Origin: CAWCDJ01 sp963778675
GTDB lineage: Bacteria > Acidobacteriota > Terriglobia > Bryobacterales > Bryobacteraceae
Direction: 5' to 3'
Length of the DNA: 64,000 nt
NCBI GenBank assembly: GCA_963778675.1
Contig: CAVZVI010000009.1
Coordinates: 124,001 to 188,000 of the forward strand
The notes under the pieces are model-generated. The model was not told where the DNA came from, ran no database searches, and worked only from the letters and a program-made list of their open reading frames with translations. The number at the start of each line of letters is the position of its first letter. Positions within the stretch are counted from its first letter, which is position 1. This document shows positions 24,805-33,625 of the stretch, in pieces. The position numbers and the translations under genes were made by a program.

Positions 24805-25770
24805 ATGCGCTATCGAAAACTCGGCAGGACCCATTTCAACGTCAGCGAGATGGGGTACGGCGCCTGGGGCATTGGCGGCAAGCAATGGCTCGGCGGCAGC
24901 GACGACGAATCGCTCAAAGCGCTGAGGCGCGCCATCGAACTGGGCGTGAACCTGATCGACACTGCCCTGGCTTACGGCGAAGGCCACAGCGAACGGCTGG
25001 TGGGGCAGATCGTGCGGGAGACCAGCCACAAGATCTACGTGGCCACCAAAGTGCCGCCCAAGAACCAGCTCTGGCCGGCGCGGCGCGGCATCGGGATCGG
25101 CCAGGTGTTTCCGTATCCCTACATCATGAAGTGCGCGGAGCAGAGCCTGCAAAACCTCGGTCTCGATTCGATCGACCTGCTGCAGCTTCATGTGTGGAAC
25201 CCCGAATGGATCGGCGCCGACGACTGGCGGCGCGCCTTCAGCGAGTTGAAGAGCTCCGGCAAAGTGCAGGCCGTGGGAATCTCGATCAACGATCACGAGC
25301 CGGAATCGGCGCTCGAGCTGATCCGAACCGGCTCGATCGACACCGTGCAGGTGATCTACAACATCTTCGACCAGACGCCCGAGCGCGAACTATTCCCGCT
25401 CTGCCAGAAGGAGAACATCGGGGTGCTGGCGCGGGTGCCGCTCGACGAAGGTTCGCTCACCGGGAACATCACCGAGAGCACGACCTTCCCACCGGGCGAT
25501 TTCCGCGAGTTCTACTTCAAAGGCGACCGCAAGAAGCAGGTGGTGCAGCACGTCAATGCCCTGAAGAAAGACCTGGGCGGCGACGGCGACCTGCCCGCCA
25601 TCGCGCTCCGTTTCTGCCTGTCTCATCCGGCCGTGTCGTCGGTGATCCCGGGAATGCGCACGGTCCGCCACGCGGAATCGAACGCCGCGCTGTCGGACCA
25701 GGGCCCGCTGGCGGCGGAGACCACAGCGCTTCTGAAACGGCACGCGTGGGATCGAAACTTCTACAGTTGA
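24805..25770 (+). CDS. Aldo/keto reductase
   Basis: 321 aa, (alpha/beta)8 barrel NADPH-dependent oxidoreductase. The catalytic tetrad is visible: Asp and Tyr in NLIDTALAYGEGHSE, Lys in IYVATKVPP and His in LLQLHVW. SIDTVQVIYNIFDQ and the C-terminal NADPH-binding part (IALRFCLSHPAVSSVIPGMR) complete the family signature, and the IPG motif places it among the YdhF/IolS-like group. The ATG at 24805 (MRYRKLGRTHFNVSEMGYG) follows the NHL gene stop by one base, so co-expression is likely. Substrate not deducible. Confidence 0.92.
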   Translation: MRYRKLGRTHFNVSEMGYGAWGIGGKQWLGGSDDESLKALRRAIELGVNLIDTALAYGEGHSERLVGQIVRETSHKIYVATKVPPKNQLWPARRGIGIGQVFPYPYIMKCAEQSLQNLGLDSIDLLQLHVWNPEWIGADDWRRAFSELKSSGKVQAVGISINDHEPESALELIRTGSIDTVQVIYNIFDQTPERELFPLCQKENIGVLARVPLDEGSLTGNITESTTFPPGDFREFYFKGDRKKQVVQHVNALKKDLGGDGDLPAIALRFCLSHPAVSSVIPGMRTVRHAESNAALSDQGPLAAETTALLKRHAWDRNFYS

Positions 25771-25777
25771 TCCCGGC

Positions 25778-27005
25778 TCACTTCAAAACCAGCACGGCGA
25801 TGCGTGCGTCGGTCTCCAGGTTATCGCCGGTCGCGTTCTGCCCGTGCTGCGGGACGTTCGGGCGGTCCACCAGTTCCACCGACTGAACCTTGCCGGTAAA
25901 GAGCAGGTCGTTGACGACTTTGGCGCGCTCGCGGTCGATCTGCGGGTCGATGTTGTGGATGAACGTGCGGTTCTGCTCCGAAAAGCTGATACCGGTATCG
26001 TGAGTGGCGGCGACCGCCCATACCGGCTGGCCCTGGAAGGTGGCCGGACGGCGCCAGACGCGCAGATGGTGGCGCGAGGAGAAGGTGTTGTTCTGCTTTT
26101 CGAAGACGATGTCGGGCGGCTTGCCGTCCAGCAGGAGGATCGAAACCGGCGCCTCCTTGTAGCCCCGGTTTTCCGCCAGCGCGCGGAACGTCTCGAACTT
26201 CGCCTCGGTATTGAGGCCCGCGGCGACGCTCCACCCCGCGGCGGCGAAGGCCTGGCGCACCTGCTCTTCCGAACCGATCAGCATCAGGTTCGTGATGTCG
26301 GAGGGCTTGGGTGGATCCTGCGCCATGGTCTGGAAAGGCTCGGCGGCTACCAGCGCAGCGAGCTTTGCCTCGTCGGCTACCGGCTGAAGTTTTGCCGCCG
26401 GGCCCGGGCGAAGTCGGCCCTTTCACGCTCAACGGCGCCGTGAGTTTGATGGTCATCTCCACGCCGGCATCGTAGGTGATGTCGCTTTCCGGAGGCTTCA
26501 GAATCGCGCTCTTGGCGGTACTCAGGATGTCCGCGAACCCGGCGTATTTCTCGGCGACCTTGCCGATTCCCGTATCGAGCCTGCCGGTAATCGTGTCGGA
26601 GGCCAGAATGCCGTTGATCTGCCCCTGGTCGTCCACGCTTTCCCGGGCGTTGTCGATCGCCGATACGCGCGCCGCAAGGTTGAGCTTCGCGCCGTCGAAC
26701 TCGATCCCGGTGAAGGAAAGCGCGAGCGTAGAGCGCTCGTCGCCTTTCGAGGACTCCGTCGCCTTGTCTACCGCGCCGTGCACCAACGCTCCGGCCGGGA
26801 TGACGAACGCGCCGTTGAGCATGACGGGAGCGATCACGACCGCTTCCACCGGGTCTTTGGCTTTGGCGGTCTTCGTCGAGACTTTTGTCGTGAGGCGAAT
26901 CTGAATCTCGGTGCCCGCGGGAATCTCCAGCGGCGCGGCGAAGGCCACCAGCGCGGCGAACGCCGCCAGGCTACTTGTTTTCGGAAATCTCGGTAATCGG
27001 GCCAT
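25778..27005 (-). CDS. Secreted LssY_C-domain protein, frameshifted
   Basis: The first part (from ATG 27005) has a signal peptide (SLAAFAALVAFAAP), then LEIPAGTEIQIRLTTKVSTK and VIPAGALVHGAVDKATES, a beta-rich domain seen in many acidobacterial exported proteins. Near 26396-26412, in a GC run, the frame breaks after PLSVKGPTSPGP; the next frame resumes AAKLQPVADEAKLAALVAAE and continues to the C-terminal LssY_C domain (SDITNLMLIGSEEQVRQAFA, AVAATHDTGISFSEQNRTFI, HNIDPQIDRERAKVV) ending at 25778. One base explains it; error and true mutation cannot be told apart here. The start overlaps the upstream gene end by 35 bases. Confidence 0.7.
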
Positions 27006-27462
27006 CGACGTCCTCAATGCGCAGAAGCAGGCGTTTGCGCGATTCGAGTATCGATTCCGGCACTTCGAACCGCACCGCCACCATGCGGTCTTCGGAAGCA
27101 TGGGCCGGTATTTTGTCTTCGGTTACGAGCGTCCGGTTGAACTTCTGGCCGAGCAGGGGAATTCCTTCGAACAGCCGCTGCGCATCTACTTCGGAGACGG
27201 TAGTGCCCTCCACCTGGTTACCGTTCGGCTCCACCAGCACGACCGTGACGGTCCGGACCACAAAAAACACGTACGAAGGGTTCGAGAAGCGAAAATCCAG
27301 CACGGCGACCGAGCTGCGGTCGTCGAGCGGCGCGGTGCGCACTTTCAGAATCTCGCCGGTGAGGCCGACGCGCGCTCCGCGCTGCATGTAAAGGATTGCG
27401 CCCACGATGATGGCGACCGCGGCGATCCCGATCCCAAACGCGATGGCGAATCGATTGCGCAT
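26971..27462 (-). CDS. Membrane-anchored hypothetical protein
   Basis: 163 aa from the ATG at 27462 (MRNRFAIAFGIGIAAVAIIV), chosen over 27525 because the hydrophobic anchor follows directly. One N-terminal transmembrane helix is followed by a periplasmic beta-sandwich-like domain (SVAVLDFRFSNPSYVFFVVR, VTVVLVEPNGNQVEGTTVSE), reminiscent of LEA14/WHy folds, but I cannot assign it firmly. It overlaps the LssY_C gene by 35 bases, so they form an operon on the minus strand, probably with the TIM-barrel gene upstream. Confidence 0.6.
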   Translation of the reverse strand: MRNRFAIAFGIGIAAVAIIVGAILYMQRGARVGLTGEILKVRTAPLDDRSSVAVLDFRFSNPSYVFFVVRTVTVVLVEPNGNQVEGTTVSEVDAQRLFEGIPLLGQKFNRTLVTEDKIPAHASEDRMVAVRFEVPESILESRKRLLLRIEDVDGPITEISENK

Positions 27463-27505
27463 TGCGTTCACCTGCCCGCCGGCTGACACGCGCGGCTCCG
27501 TGCGG

Positions 27506-28438
27506 TCACGATAGCTGCCCCACAATTCGCAAAATCTCCTCCATCGAAGTGTGGGCCGCCTGGATCAGCGTTCCGTCGAAAATGTGAGTTTCCAAACCCA
27601 CCTTGTATTTGTATCCGTCCCGGTCCAGCGCCTCGAATATGGCTTTCCAGTCTTCTTTCTCGGGACTCGACGGCATCACACCTTTCCCTTTGACTTGCGC
27701 ATTCAGCATGCGCTTCTTGGGCAGCAGCGCGTAGCCGTCGGGGTAAGAAACCTCCTTCCCGTAGGCGTTGTGCGGATCCCAGTTGAAGCCGACCCACTTG
27801 GAAGGGATTCGCTTCATGATTTCCGCCAGCTCGGCCGACAGGGCGACATTTTGCGAGCCTTCGTTCTCGATCAGCAGGAATACCTTCTCCTTTTCCGCTA
27901 CGGCCGCCATTTCGCCGCCAATGGTTTCGGCGACGCGGGAATAGACCGAGGGAGGGTCGGCCACGCGAGACCCGGTGAAGACGCGAACCTTGTCGCAGCC
28001 CATGATCTGGGCGCAGCGAATGGCCTTGTGCAGGTCGTCCATCCGGCGGTCCCACCGGGCCTTTTCGAAGGCCAGCCGGCGGTCGTGAGCTTCCGGTGTC
28101 TCGGTGCGGCGGCGCACGGGTACCATGCCGGGCCAGGCGAACTTCATCAGGCTCGTGTTGACGAAAGACACCTTCAACCCTTCCTGCTGGAAGCGAAGAG
28201 CGTCGGCCCGGATCTCCGGTTCGCTGAGTTGGAAGTACTCTTTGCGCGTCTCGGCGCGCCGGTCGCGGATCTCTACGAAACTCAGCCCGTACTGGTGGGC
28301 GAAGGCGATCGCTTCGTCCGTGGTGTTGCCGATTTCGTCGGTAATTGCGCTGATGTGCGACTTGTCGAAATGGCCGCGCGCCCAAAGCGGACGCGCCGCG
28401 CCGGCGGCAGCAGCAGCAAGAAGCTCTCTCCTGGTCAT
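27506..28438 (-). CDS. Tat-exported sugar phosphate isomerase/epimerase-like TIM-barrel protein
   Basis: 310 aa, xylose-isomerase-like (AP endonuclease 2) barrel. It begins MTRRELLAAAAAGAARPLWA, a twin-arginine signal, then SHISAITDEIGNTTDEAIAF. Metal-site residues are visible in VFLLIENEGSQNVALSAELA (Glu), WVGFNWDPHNAYGKE (Asp-His), MLNAQVKGKGV (likely His position taken by Gln) and VGLETHIFDG (Glu, His). It may isomerise or epimerise a sugar or inositol derivative in the periplasm. The start was set at 28438 since it places the Tat motif at the N-terminus. It is divergent from the macrodomain gene (22 bases apart). Confidence 0.82.
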   Translation of the reverse strand: MTRRELLAAAAAGAARPLWARGHFDKSHISAITDEIGNTTDEAIAFAHQYGLSFVEIRDRRAETRKEYFQLSEPEIRADALRFQQEGLKVSFVNTSLMKFAWPGMVPVRRRTETPEAHDRRLAFEKARWDRRMDDLHKAIRCAQIMGCDKVRVFTGSRVADPPSVYSRVAETIGGEMAAVAEKEKVFLLIENEGSQNVALSAELAEIMKRIPSKWVGFNWDPHNAYGKEVSYPDGYALLPKKRMLNAQVKGKGVMPSSPEKEDWKAIFEALDRDGYKYKVGLETHIFDGTLIQAAHTSMEEILRIVGQLS

Positions 28439-28459
28439 GAATCGATTGTAATAGAAGAT

Positions 28460-29014
28460 ATGGAATGGACGAGCGGCACGGGGCGGAAGATCCTGCTCCG
28501 GGAAGGTGACATCACGCGCATAGCGGTAGACGCCATCGTCAACGCGGCCAATTCGGCGCTGGCGGGCGGCGGCGGAGTGGACGGAGCGATCCACCGCGCG
28601 GGCGGTCCGGAAATTATGCGCGAGCTGGATGGAATCCGCGCCCGGATCCGGCACTGTGCCACGGGAAGTGCCGTGTCCACGTGCGCGGGCCGGCTGCCGG
28701 CGAAATTCGTATTTCACGCCGTCGGCCCGGTGTACCGGGACGGCGCCCAGGGGGAGCCGGAGCTGCTCGCCTCGTGCTACCGCACCGCTCTGCAGCTTGC
28801 CGAGGAGCGGGATGTGCGGACCATCAGTTTTCCGGCGATCAGCACCGGCATCTACGGATACCCGGCCGAGCCGGCTGCCCGGATCGCCCTCCGGGAGGTC
28901 CGGGCTCACCTGGAAAAACCGGAGACGAAAGTGGAGACCGTCGTCTTCGTGCTGTACGGCCGGGCGGCGTTCGATGTCTACGCGGCATTGCTCAGAGGCT
29001 CGTTTAAGCTATAG
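28460..29014 (+). CDS. Macrodomain protein (ADP-ribosyl/O-acetyl-ADP-ribose hydrolase type)
   Basis: 184 aa, a stand-alone macrodomain like E. coli YmdB. It has GDITRIAVDAIVNAANSALA then GGGGVDGAIHRAGGPEIMRE (ADP-ribose binding and the catalytic loop), a late SFPAISTGIYGYPAEPAARI phosphate-binding loop and a closing VVFVLYGRAAFDVY. Such enzymes hydrolyse O-acetyl-ADP-ribose or ADP-ribosylated proteins. The gene is two bases from the MbfA gene, which suggests one transcript, though the functional link between ADP-ribose chemistry and iron export is not evident. Confidence 0.92.
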   Translation: MEWTSGTGRKILLREGDITRIAVDAIVNAANSALAGGGGVDGAIHRAGGPEIMRELDGIRARIRHCATGSAVSTCAGRLPAKFVFHAVGPVYRDGAQGEPELLASCYRTALQLAEERDVRTISFPAISTGIYGYPAEPAARIALREVRAHLEKPETKVETVVFVLYGRAAFDVYAALLRGSFKL

Positions 29015-29016
29015 AA

Positions 29017-29973
29017 ATGAGAAATTTCGACAGCCTGTCGGAACGCGAGATTCTGGCGCTGGCCATTTCCCTCGAAGAAGAGGACGAGCGTGTGTACGCG
29101 GACTATGCCGAGGGTCTGCGGGAAAGTTTCCCCGGCTCGGCGGCGGTCTTCGAAGGAATGCGCGACGAAGAGGCGGGCCACCGGCGCAGGCTGATCGAGC
29201 TCTATCAGAAGCGATTCGGGGATCACATTCCGCTGATCCGCCGCCAGGATGTGAAGGGCTTCGTGCAGCGGCGGCCGGTCTGGCTGATGCGCCCGCTGGG
29301 CCTCGACACCGTGCGCAAACAGGCCGCCGTGATGGAGATGGAAGTGCGGCGCTTCTACGAGCGCTCCGCCCAGCGTTCCCAGGACGCGGGCACACGGCAG
29401 TTACTGGACGACCTGGCCGCCGAGGAGCGCTATCACGAGCATCGAGCCGAGGGGCTCGAGCGCGCGAATCTGCAGCCGCAAGTGAAAGCCGAGGAGGAGC
29501 ACGCGCGGCGGCGGCTTTTCGTCCTCCAGGTGGTGCAGCCCGGCCTGGCAGGTTTGATGGATGGCTCCGTCTCCACCCTGGCTCCCGTGTTCGCGGCGGC
29601 TGTCGCCACGCAGAGCAGCAGGGACGCGTTCGTGGTGGGGTTGGCGGCCTCGCTCGGCGCCGGGATCAGCATGGGGTTTGCCGAGGCGCTCTCCGACGAC
29701 GGGTCGCTGACCGGCCGCGGCCATCCCTGGGTTCGCGGCCTGATCTGCGGCCTGATGACGGCGCTGGGCGGCATCGGGCATACGCTGCCGTTCCTTGTCC
29801 CGGATTTCCACGTTGCGCTGATTGCCGCAGTGGCCGTAGTGGTGGTCGAGCTGGGGGTCATCACGTGGATCCGCCAGCACTATATGGAAACGCCGCCGCT
29901 ATCGGCCGCCCTGCAGGTGGGACTGGGCGGCATACTCGTCTTCATCACCGGCCTGCTGATCGGCAGCTCCTAG
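29017..29973 (+). CDS. mbfA: MbfA-type fusion: rubrerythrin-like ferritin domain plus VIT1/CCC1 transporter
   Basis: 318 aa. Residues 1-160 form a four-helix erythrin domain with two ExxH-type di-iron half-sites (ISLEEEDERVYADYAEGLRE and EGMRDEEAGHRRR, then MEMEVRRFYERSAQ and DLAAEERYHEHRAEG). Residues about 165-318 form the VIT/CCC1 transporter (VVQPGLAGLMDGSVSTLAPV, ASLGAGISMGFAEALSDDGS, and further membrane helices). This is the layout of MbfA, the membrane-bound ferritin that exports iron or manganese in alphaproteobacteria. It likely protects against iron and peroxide stress. The start at 29017 matches the family start (MRNFDSLSEREILALAISLE). Confidence 0.92.
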   Translation: MRNFDSLSEREILALAISLEEEDERVYADYAEGLRESFPGSAAVFEGMRDEEAGHRRRLIELYQKRFGDHIPLIRRQDVKGFVQRRPVWLMRPLGLDTVRKQAAVMEMEVRRFYERSAQRSQDAGTRQLLDDLAAEERYHEHRAEGLERANLQPQVKAEEEHARRRLFVLQVVQPGLAGLMDGSVSTLAPVFAAAVATQSSRDAFVVGLAASLGAGISMGFAEALSDDGSLTGRGHPWVRGLICGLMTALGGIGHTLPFLVPDFHVALIAAVAVVVVELGVITWIRQHYMETPPLSAALQVGLGGILVFITGLLIGSS

Positions 29974-30118
29974 ACTTGCCTCATGTTGCTAAAGATTCGT
30001 ACTTCTTGATACGTTTCAGCATGAAATAAATTTCACCTGGAAATTCGTTGACAGGCGGTACGGAGCGGACGCGGCGGTGCTATATTTGGCTTGTTTGGCA
30101 CGTCCTCGAAAGCACTTG

Positions 30119-30355
30119 ATGCACTACAACTGTCAGGAATGCACGCGCCTTTGGAACGACTATGCCCTGGCTACCAGACACTATCTGAAGGTCGAGGGCA
30201 GGCTGCAAATGGCGAAGACTTCTCATGACGAGAGTGCGGTCGAAGTACTCGCTCCCGTGTTCCGGAGTGCCGCCGCCGAGCGGACAAGGTTGCGGAAAGA
30301 GATCGAGACACATGAGCGACTTTCCCAACTGCGCGCCGGCGCAGCCCCTGCCTGA
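30119..30355 (+). CDS. Small Cys-containing coiled-coil hypothetical protein
   Basis: 78 aa from the ATG at 30119. It begins MHYNCQECTRLWNDYALATR, with a CxxC pair close to the N-terminus, followed by helical sequence rich in Arg, Glu and Ala (LRKEIETHERLSQL). Similar short soluble proteins occur in acidobacteria, but no function is known to me. No neighbouring gene is close enough to form an operon; a hairpin follows the stop immediately. Confidence 0.6.
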   Translation: MHYNCQECTRLWNDYALATRHYLKVEGRLQMAKTSHDESAVEVLAPVFRSAAAERTRLRKEIETHERLSQLRAGAAPA

Positions 30356-30373
30356 GCAGTTCGACTGAACTGC
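30356..30373 (+). terminator. Hairpin directly after the small CxxC gene
   Basis: GCAGTTC and GAACTGC form a perfect seven-base-pair stem with a GACT loop starting on the base after the TGA. No T-run follows, so a factor-independent terminator is not certain. Confidence 0.35.
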
Positions 30374-30468
30374 CGCGCCTCTCCGGTCCGAAGTCCCAGG
30401 GATTCCCCATCGTTACCGTAAAAGGATAGAATTGGAGGTTCACAAGCCAGAAAGGGAGAATCCGATCC

Positions 30469-31323
30469 ATGAAGAATCAAGCCACTCGCCGTGGGTTCCT
30501 GGGAGCAGCCGCCGGTATTGCCGGCCTTGGTGTCCTCGACGTCACACCAGCCTCCGCCGTCATCGTGCCCGCTCCTTGGGGAATCAAGCTCGGGGTTGCC
30601 ACCTACTCCTTTCGCGAGTTCGACCGTGCCAAGACGATCGAAATGATTCAGGCCCTGAAGACGCCCTGGGTCAGCATCAAGGATGTGCACCTGAAACAGA
30701 ACCTCACACCCGAGGAATGGCAGGCGGCAGCCAAAGAGTTCGAAGCGGCCGGTTTGAAGATCATGAGCGGCGGCAACGTCGACATGACCAGGGACACCAC
30801 CGTCGAGCAACTTCGCCACCACTTCGAATATGCCAAGTACACCGGTATGCCGATGATGGTCTGCGCTCCGACCCACGGCAACATCAAGATGGTGGAGTCG
30901 CTGGTGAAGGAGTACAACATCAAGATCGCGATTCACAACCACGGCCCCGAGGATAAGAACTTCCCGACCCCTCAATCCGTGCTGGACGTCGTGCGGAAGC
31001 TCGACGCGCGCTGCGGGCTGTGCATGGACGTGGGGCACTCCGAACGCGCCGGCGTGAACGTGGTGAAGGCCATTCCCGAAGCCGGCGACCGCCTGTTCGA
31101 CATGCACGTCAAAGACCTGGCCGATCTCTCCGTGAAGGAGAGCCAGTGCGACGTGGGCGACGGCAAGATGCCCTTCCCGCAGATCTTCCAGCAGTTGAAG
31201 AAGATGAACTACCAGGGCTGCGTCAACCTCGAGTACGAGATCAACGGCAAGGACCCGCTGCCCGGCATGCAGCGCTCCTTCAGCTACATGCGCGGCGTCC
31301 TCGCGGGGCTGGCCGCGGCATAG
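30469..31323 (+). CDS. Tat-exported sugar phosphate isomerase/epimerase-like TIM-barrel protein
   Basis: 284 aa. A twin-arginine signal (ATRRGFLGAAAGIAGLG) precedes the barrel, starting IKLGVATYSFREFDRAKTIE. Metal and substrate residues appear in IKIAIHNHGPEDKNFPTPQS, CGLCMDVGHSERAGVNVVKA (Asp, His), RLFDMHVKDL (His) and CVNLEYEINGKDP (Glu). Enzymes of this class act on sugars, keto-sugars or inositols. A good RBS (AAAGGGAG) precedes the ATG. The thioesterase gene starts three bases after the stop. Confidence 0.88.
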   Translation: MKNQATRRGFLGAAAGIAGLGVLDVTPASAVIVPAPWGIKLGVATYSFREFDRAKTIEMIQALKTPWVSIKDVHLKQNLTPEEWQAAAKEFEAAGLKIMSGGNVDMTRDTTVEQLRHHFEYAKYTGMPMMVCAPTHGNIKMVESLVKEYNIKIAIHNHGPEDKNFPTPQSVLDVVRKLDARCGLCMDVGHSERAGVNVVKAIPEAGDRLFDMHVKDLADLSVKESQCDVGDGKMPFPQIFQQLKKMNYQGCVNLEYEINGKDPLPGMQRSFSYMRGVLAGLAAA

Positions 31324-31326
31324 CGT

Positions 31327-31719
31327 ATGGCGGGTATTCCGGCTGGTACCAAGGGAAACCAGACGTTCCTCGTCACGAACGAGAACGCCATCAACTTCCT
31401 GGGGATGGAAGGTGCGCGCGTGCTCTCCACCCCGCACATGATCGGGTACATGGAACGGACCTGCCGCGATACGGTGCTTCCGCTGCTGGAACCGGGCCAC
31501 GACACCGTGGGGACGCACGTCAACGTCGCACACCTGGCCGCGGCGCCCCTGGGCATGACCGTGCGTTTCACCGCCGAGGTCCTCGCCGTGGATGGCCGCC
31601 GGATTCAGTTCCGGGTGGAAGCCTGGGACGAGAAGGAAAAGATCGGCGAGGGCACGCACGAACGCACGATTATCAATATCGCAAAATTTGCTTCGCGCCT
31701 CGCGGCGAAAAAGGACTGA
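31327..31719 (+). CDS. FlK-like hot-dog thioesterase
   Basis: 130 aa, hot-dog fold. The sequence shows the FlK/acyl-CoA thioesterase pattern: PHMIGYMERTCRDTVLPLLE (with the Glu of the catalytic set), HDTVGTHVNVAHLAAAPLGM (Thr and His positions) and IGEGTHERTIINIAKF at the end. FlK itself hydrolyses fluoroacetyl-CoA, but most homologues are general thioesterases of unknown specificity. It follows the TIM-barrel gene by three bases and may be co-translated. Confidence 0.85.
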   Translation: MAGIPAGTKGNQTFLVTNENAINFLGMEGARVLSTPHMIGYMERTCRDTVLPLLEPGHDTVGTHVNVAHLAAAPLGMTVRFTAEVLAVDGRRIQFRVEAWDEKEKIGEGTHERTIINIAKFASRLAAKKD

Positions 31720-31725
31720 ACGGCC

Positions 31726-32043
31726 CTAGACCGTAGTGGAGGCTGGACGGAACGGGCGAAAGGTGTCCTTGCTACTCGGCTGACGGGTAGCGGAAGAGTC
31801 CTTGCCGTTCATCTCGCGGTAGTAGACCGCCAGGATGGCGGCTTCGTCGTAATCGATGGCCCGCGCATACTGCCGGATGTAGCTGGTGTTGTAAATACCG
31901 CCGGGGAGCTTGCGGAATTCGCCCCGTTCGATGGCTTCTAGCGAACGGACGCTGATCTTCGTGGACTGCGCGATCTGTTCGAGGGAAATGCCGCGATTGC
32001 GGCGAATCGTGGCCAAACCGAGTACACTGTTTTCCTCTTGCAT
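31726..32043 (-). CDS. RodZ-like helix-turn-helix protein
   Basis: 105 aa. The N-terminal 75 residues form an HTH_25/RodZ-type domain: TIRRNRGISLEQIAQSTKIS then VRSLEAIERGEFRKLPGGIY and NTSYIRQYARAIDYDEAAIL. RodZ uses this domain to bind MreB; here there is no transmembrane helix or periplasmic part, only a short disordered tail, so it is either a soluble regulator or a shortened form. It is convergent with the thioesterase gene (6 bases between stops) and divergent from the phosphatase gene. Confidence 0.82.
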   Translation of the reverse strand: MQEENSVLGLATIRRNRGISLEQIAQSTKISVRSLEAIERGEFRKLPGGIYNTSYIRQYARAIDYDEAAILAVYYREMNGKDSSATRQPSSKDTFRPFRPASTTV

Positions 32044-32149
32044 CGACAGGTAGCCTTCCGGCTGGGCCCGGAGGCTGGAGCCCGGCGCGGGAGCGGTATC
32101 TAAAGAGACACTATAGCATTACTATCGCCTTCTGATAAACTCTTTTTTC

Positions 32150-33625
32150 ATGGGCATTTGCCGCCGGGAATTCTGTGCCTGCCTGGCGGGCGGGCTGGCC
32201 GCGAGGCTGCTCCCCGGCGCGGTCGCACACCCTAAGTTGTTGGTTCTAGTGGTACTGGAGCAATTCCGCGCGGACTACCTGGCCCAGGTTCACGCCCAAT
32301 TGCCTCCCGGCGGCTTCCGCTACCTGATGGAAAAAGGTGCGGTGTTTCACGACTGCCGGAATTTAGCCAGCACCTTTCCAGCGTCCAGCATTGCCACCCT
32401 GGCGACCGGCACCTGGCCGGCGGAACACGGCATCGTGGCGGACTACTGGTATGACCGCGCGCTGCGCAAGCAGGTTCGCGGGACGGAAGGGGACCTCCTC
32501 GCCACCACGCTGACCGCACAAATCCTGGACCAGACAGGCACCAGCGTCACCGTGGTGGCCCTCGACGAAACTCACGCCGCGCTGTTCGCCGGATCGCCCG
32601 ACGCCCGCATTTACTGGATGGACGTGGAAGGCCAGATGGCGACCCGCGGCGAAGTCCCCGGATGGCTGGCCGGGTACAACAGCCAGAACCTGGTCGAGCG
32701 TTTTCACGGCATCAGTTGGGTGGCGCTGGGAGCGAAGAAAGACGCGCCTCCGCTCAGGACCCTGACCTGGTCGAAGGACCGCCCGCAGGAATTCATGGAG
32801 CTGTACCGCGCTTCGCCGTTCGCGCAGGATTCCCAGTTCGACTTCGCCGGCCAGTTGATTACCGAGGAGCGGCTGGGGCAGGGACCCACGCTCGACGTAC
32901 TCTGCATCCTGGCCGGTTCCTCCGAGTTGTTGGGCTACGAAACCGGTGCGCAGCATCCGCTGATGCGCCAGATGGTTCTGCAGATCGACCGCCGCCTGGA
33001 AATCCTGATCTCCGAACTGAACAAGAACATCGGCGAGAACAACTTCAATCTGGTGGTGGTGGGAGGGCACGGCGCCCCTCCCGAGCCGGATGCCGATTCG
33101 CGCGAATCGATGGCGGTGAGCGGGGAAAGACTCGCGCAGGCCGTCGATGCCGTCCTCCTCTCTCGCGGCGCCGGCCGGGTGGAGCGATACCTCTACCCGT
33201 TCTTTTACCTGGACACGACCAAAGTGCCGGATCCGGATGCCGCCCGGCTGGTGGCCGCCCGGGCCGCCCTGGAACATCCCGCCGTCGATGCCTACTACAC
33301 CTCGAACGGCGCGGCTTCGGTCCGCAACCGCTGGGTGGATCGTTTCCGCAACAGCTTCCATCCGCAGCGCTCCGGCGACTTTATGGTCTCCTATGGCCCC
33401 GAGCAGATCGAGGAATACGCCCAGAACCGCGGGGTCTCCTACGGCTCTCTGTACAACTACGACGTGCAGGTGCCGCTGTTCCTCTATGGCCCGCAGTTCC
33501 GCGCCGGAGTCTTCAACCAGCCGGTGGAACTGGTCGATCTGGCTCCGACGCTGGCGCAGGTGATCGGTTCGGCATACCCATCCTCATCCGTCGGAAGGGT
33601 TCTGGCCGAGGCAGTCGTGGAATGA
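32150..33625 (+). CDS. Exported alkaline phosphatase/phosphodiesterase superfamily protein
   Basis: 491 aa. An N-terminal Tat-like signal (GICRREFCACLAGGLAARLL) precedes the alkaline phosphatase fold of the PafA/NPP type: LVVLEQFRADYL (first metal Asp position altered to Glu-Gln-Phe), the nucleophile region CRNLASTFPASSIATLATGT with a Thr/Ser, TWPAEHGIVADYWYD, and late LVVVGGHGAPPEPDADSRES. It should hydrolyse phosphate mono- or diesters in the periplasm. Because the canonical Asp before the nucleophile reads Glu, catalytic status should be treated with care. The pyrD start overlaps its stop by four bases. Confidence 0.82.
   Translation: MGICRREFCACLAGGLAARLLPGAVAHPKLLVLVVLEQFRADYLAQVHAQLPPGGFRYLMEKGAVFHDCRNLASTFPASSIATLATGTWPAEHGIVADYWYDRALRKQVRGTEGDLLATTLTAQILDQTGTSVTVVALDETHAALFAGSPDARIYWMDVEGQMATRGEVPGWLAGYNSQNLVERFHGISWVALGAKKDAPPLRTLTWSKDRPQEFMELYRASPFAQDSQFDFAGQLITEERLGQGPTLDVLCILAGSSELLGYETGAQHPLMRQMVLQIDRRLEILISELNKNIGENNFNLVVVGGHGAPPEPDADSRESMAVSGERLAQAVDAVLLSRGAGRVERYLYPFFYLDTTKVPDPDAARLVAARAALEHPAVDAYYTSNGAASVRNRWVDRFRNSFHPQRSGDFMVSYGPEQIEEYAQNRGVSYGSLYNYDVQVPLFLYGPQFRAGVFNQPVELVDLAPTLAQVIGSAYPSSSVGRVLAEAVVE

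Noticed and set aside
30048..30086. TTGACA and TATATT before the small CxxC gene as a promoter
   Set aside because: The boxes are 27 bases apart, far from the 16-18 needed; no better -10 at the proper distance.
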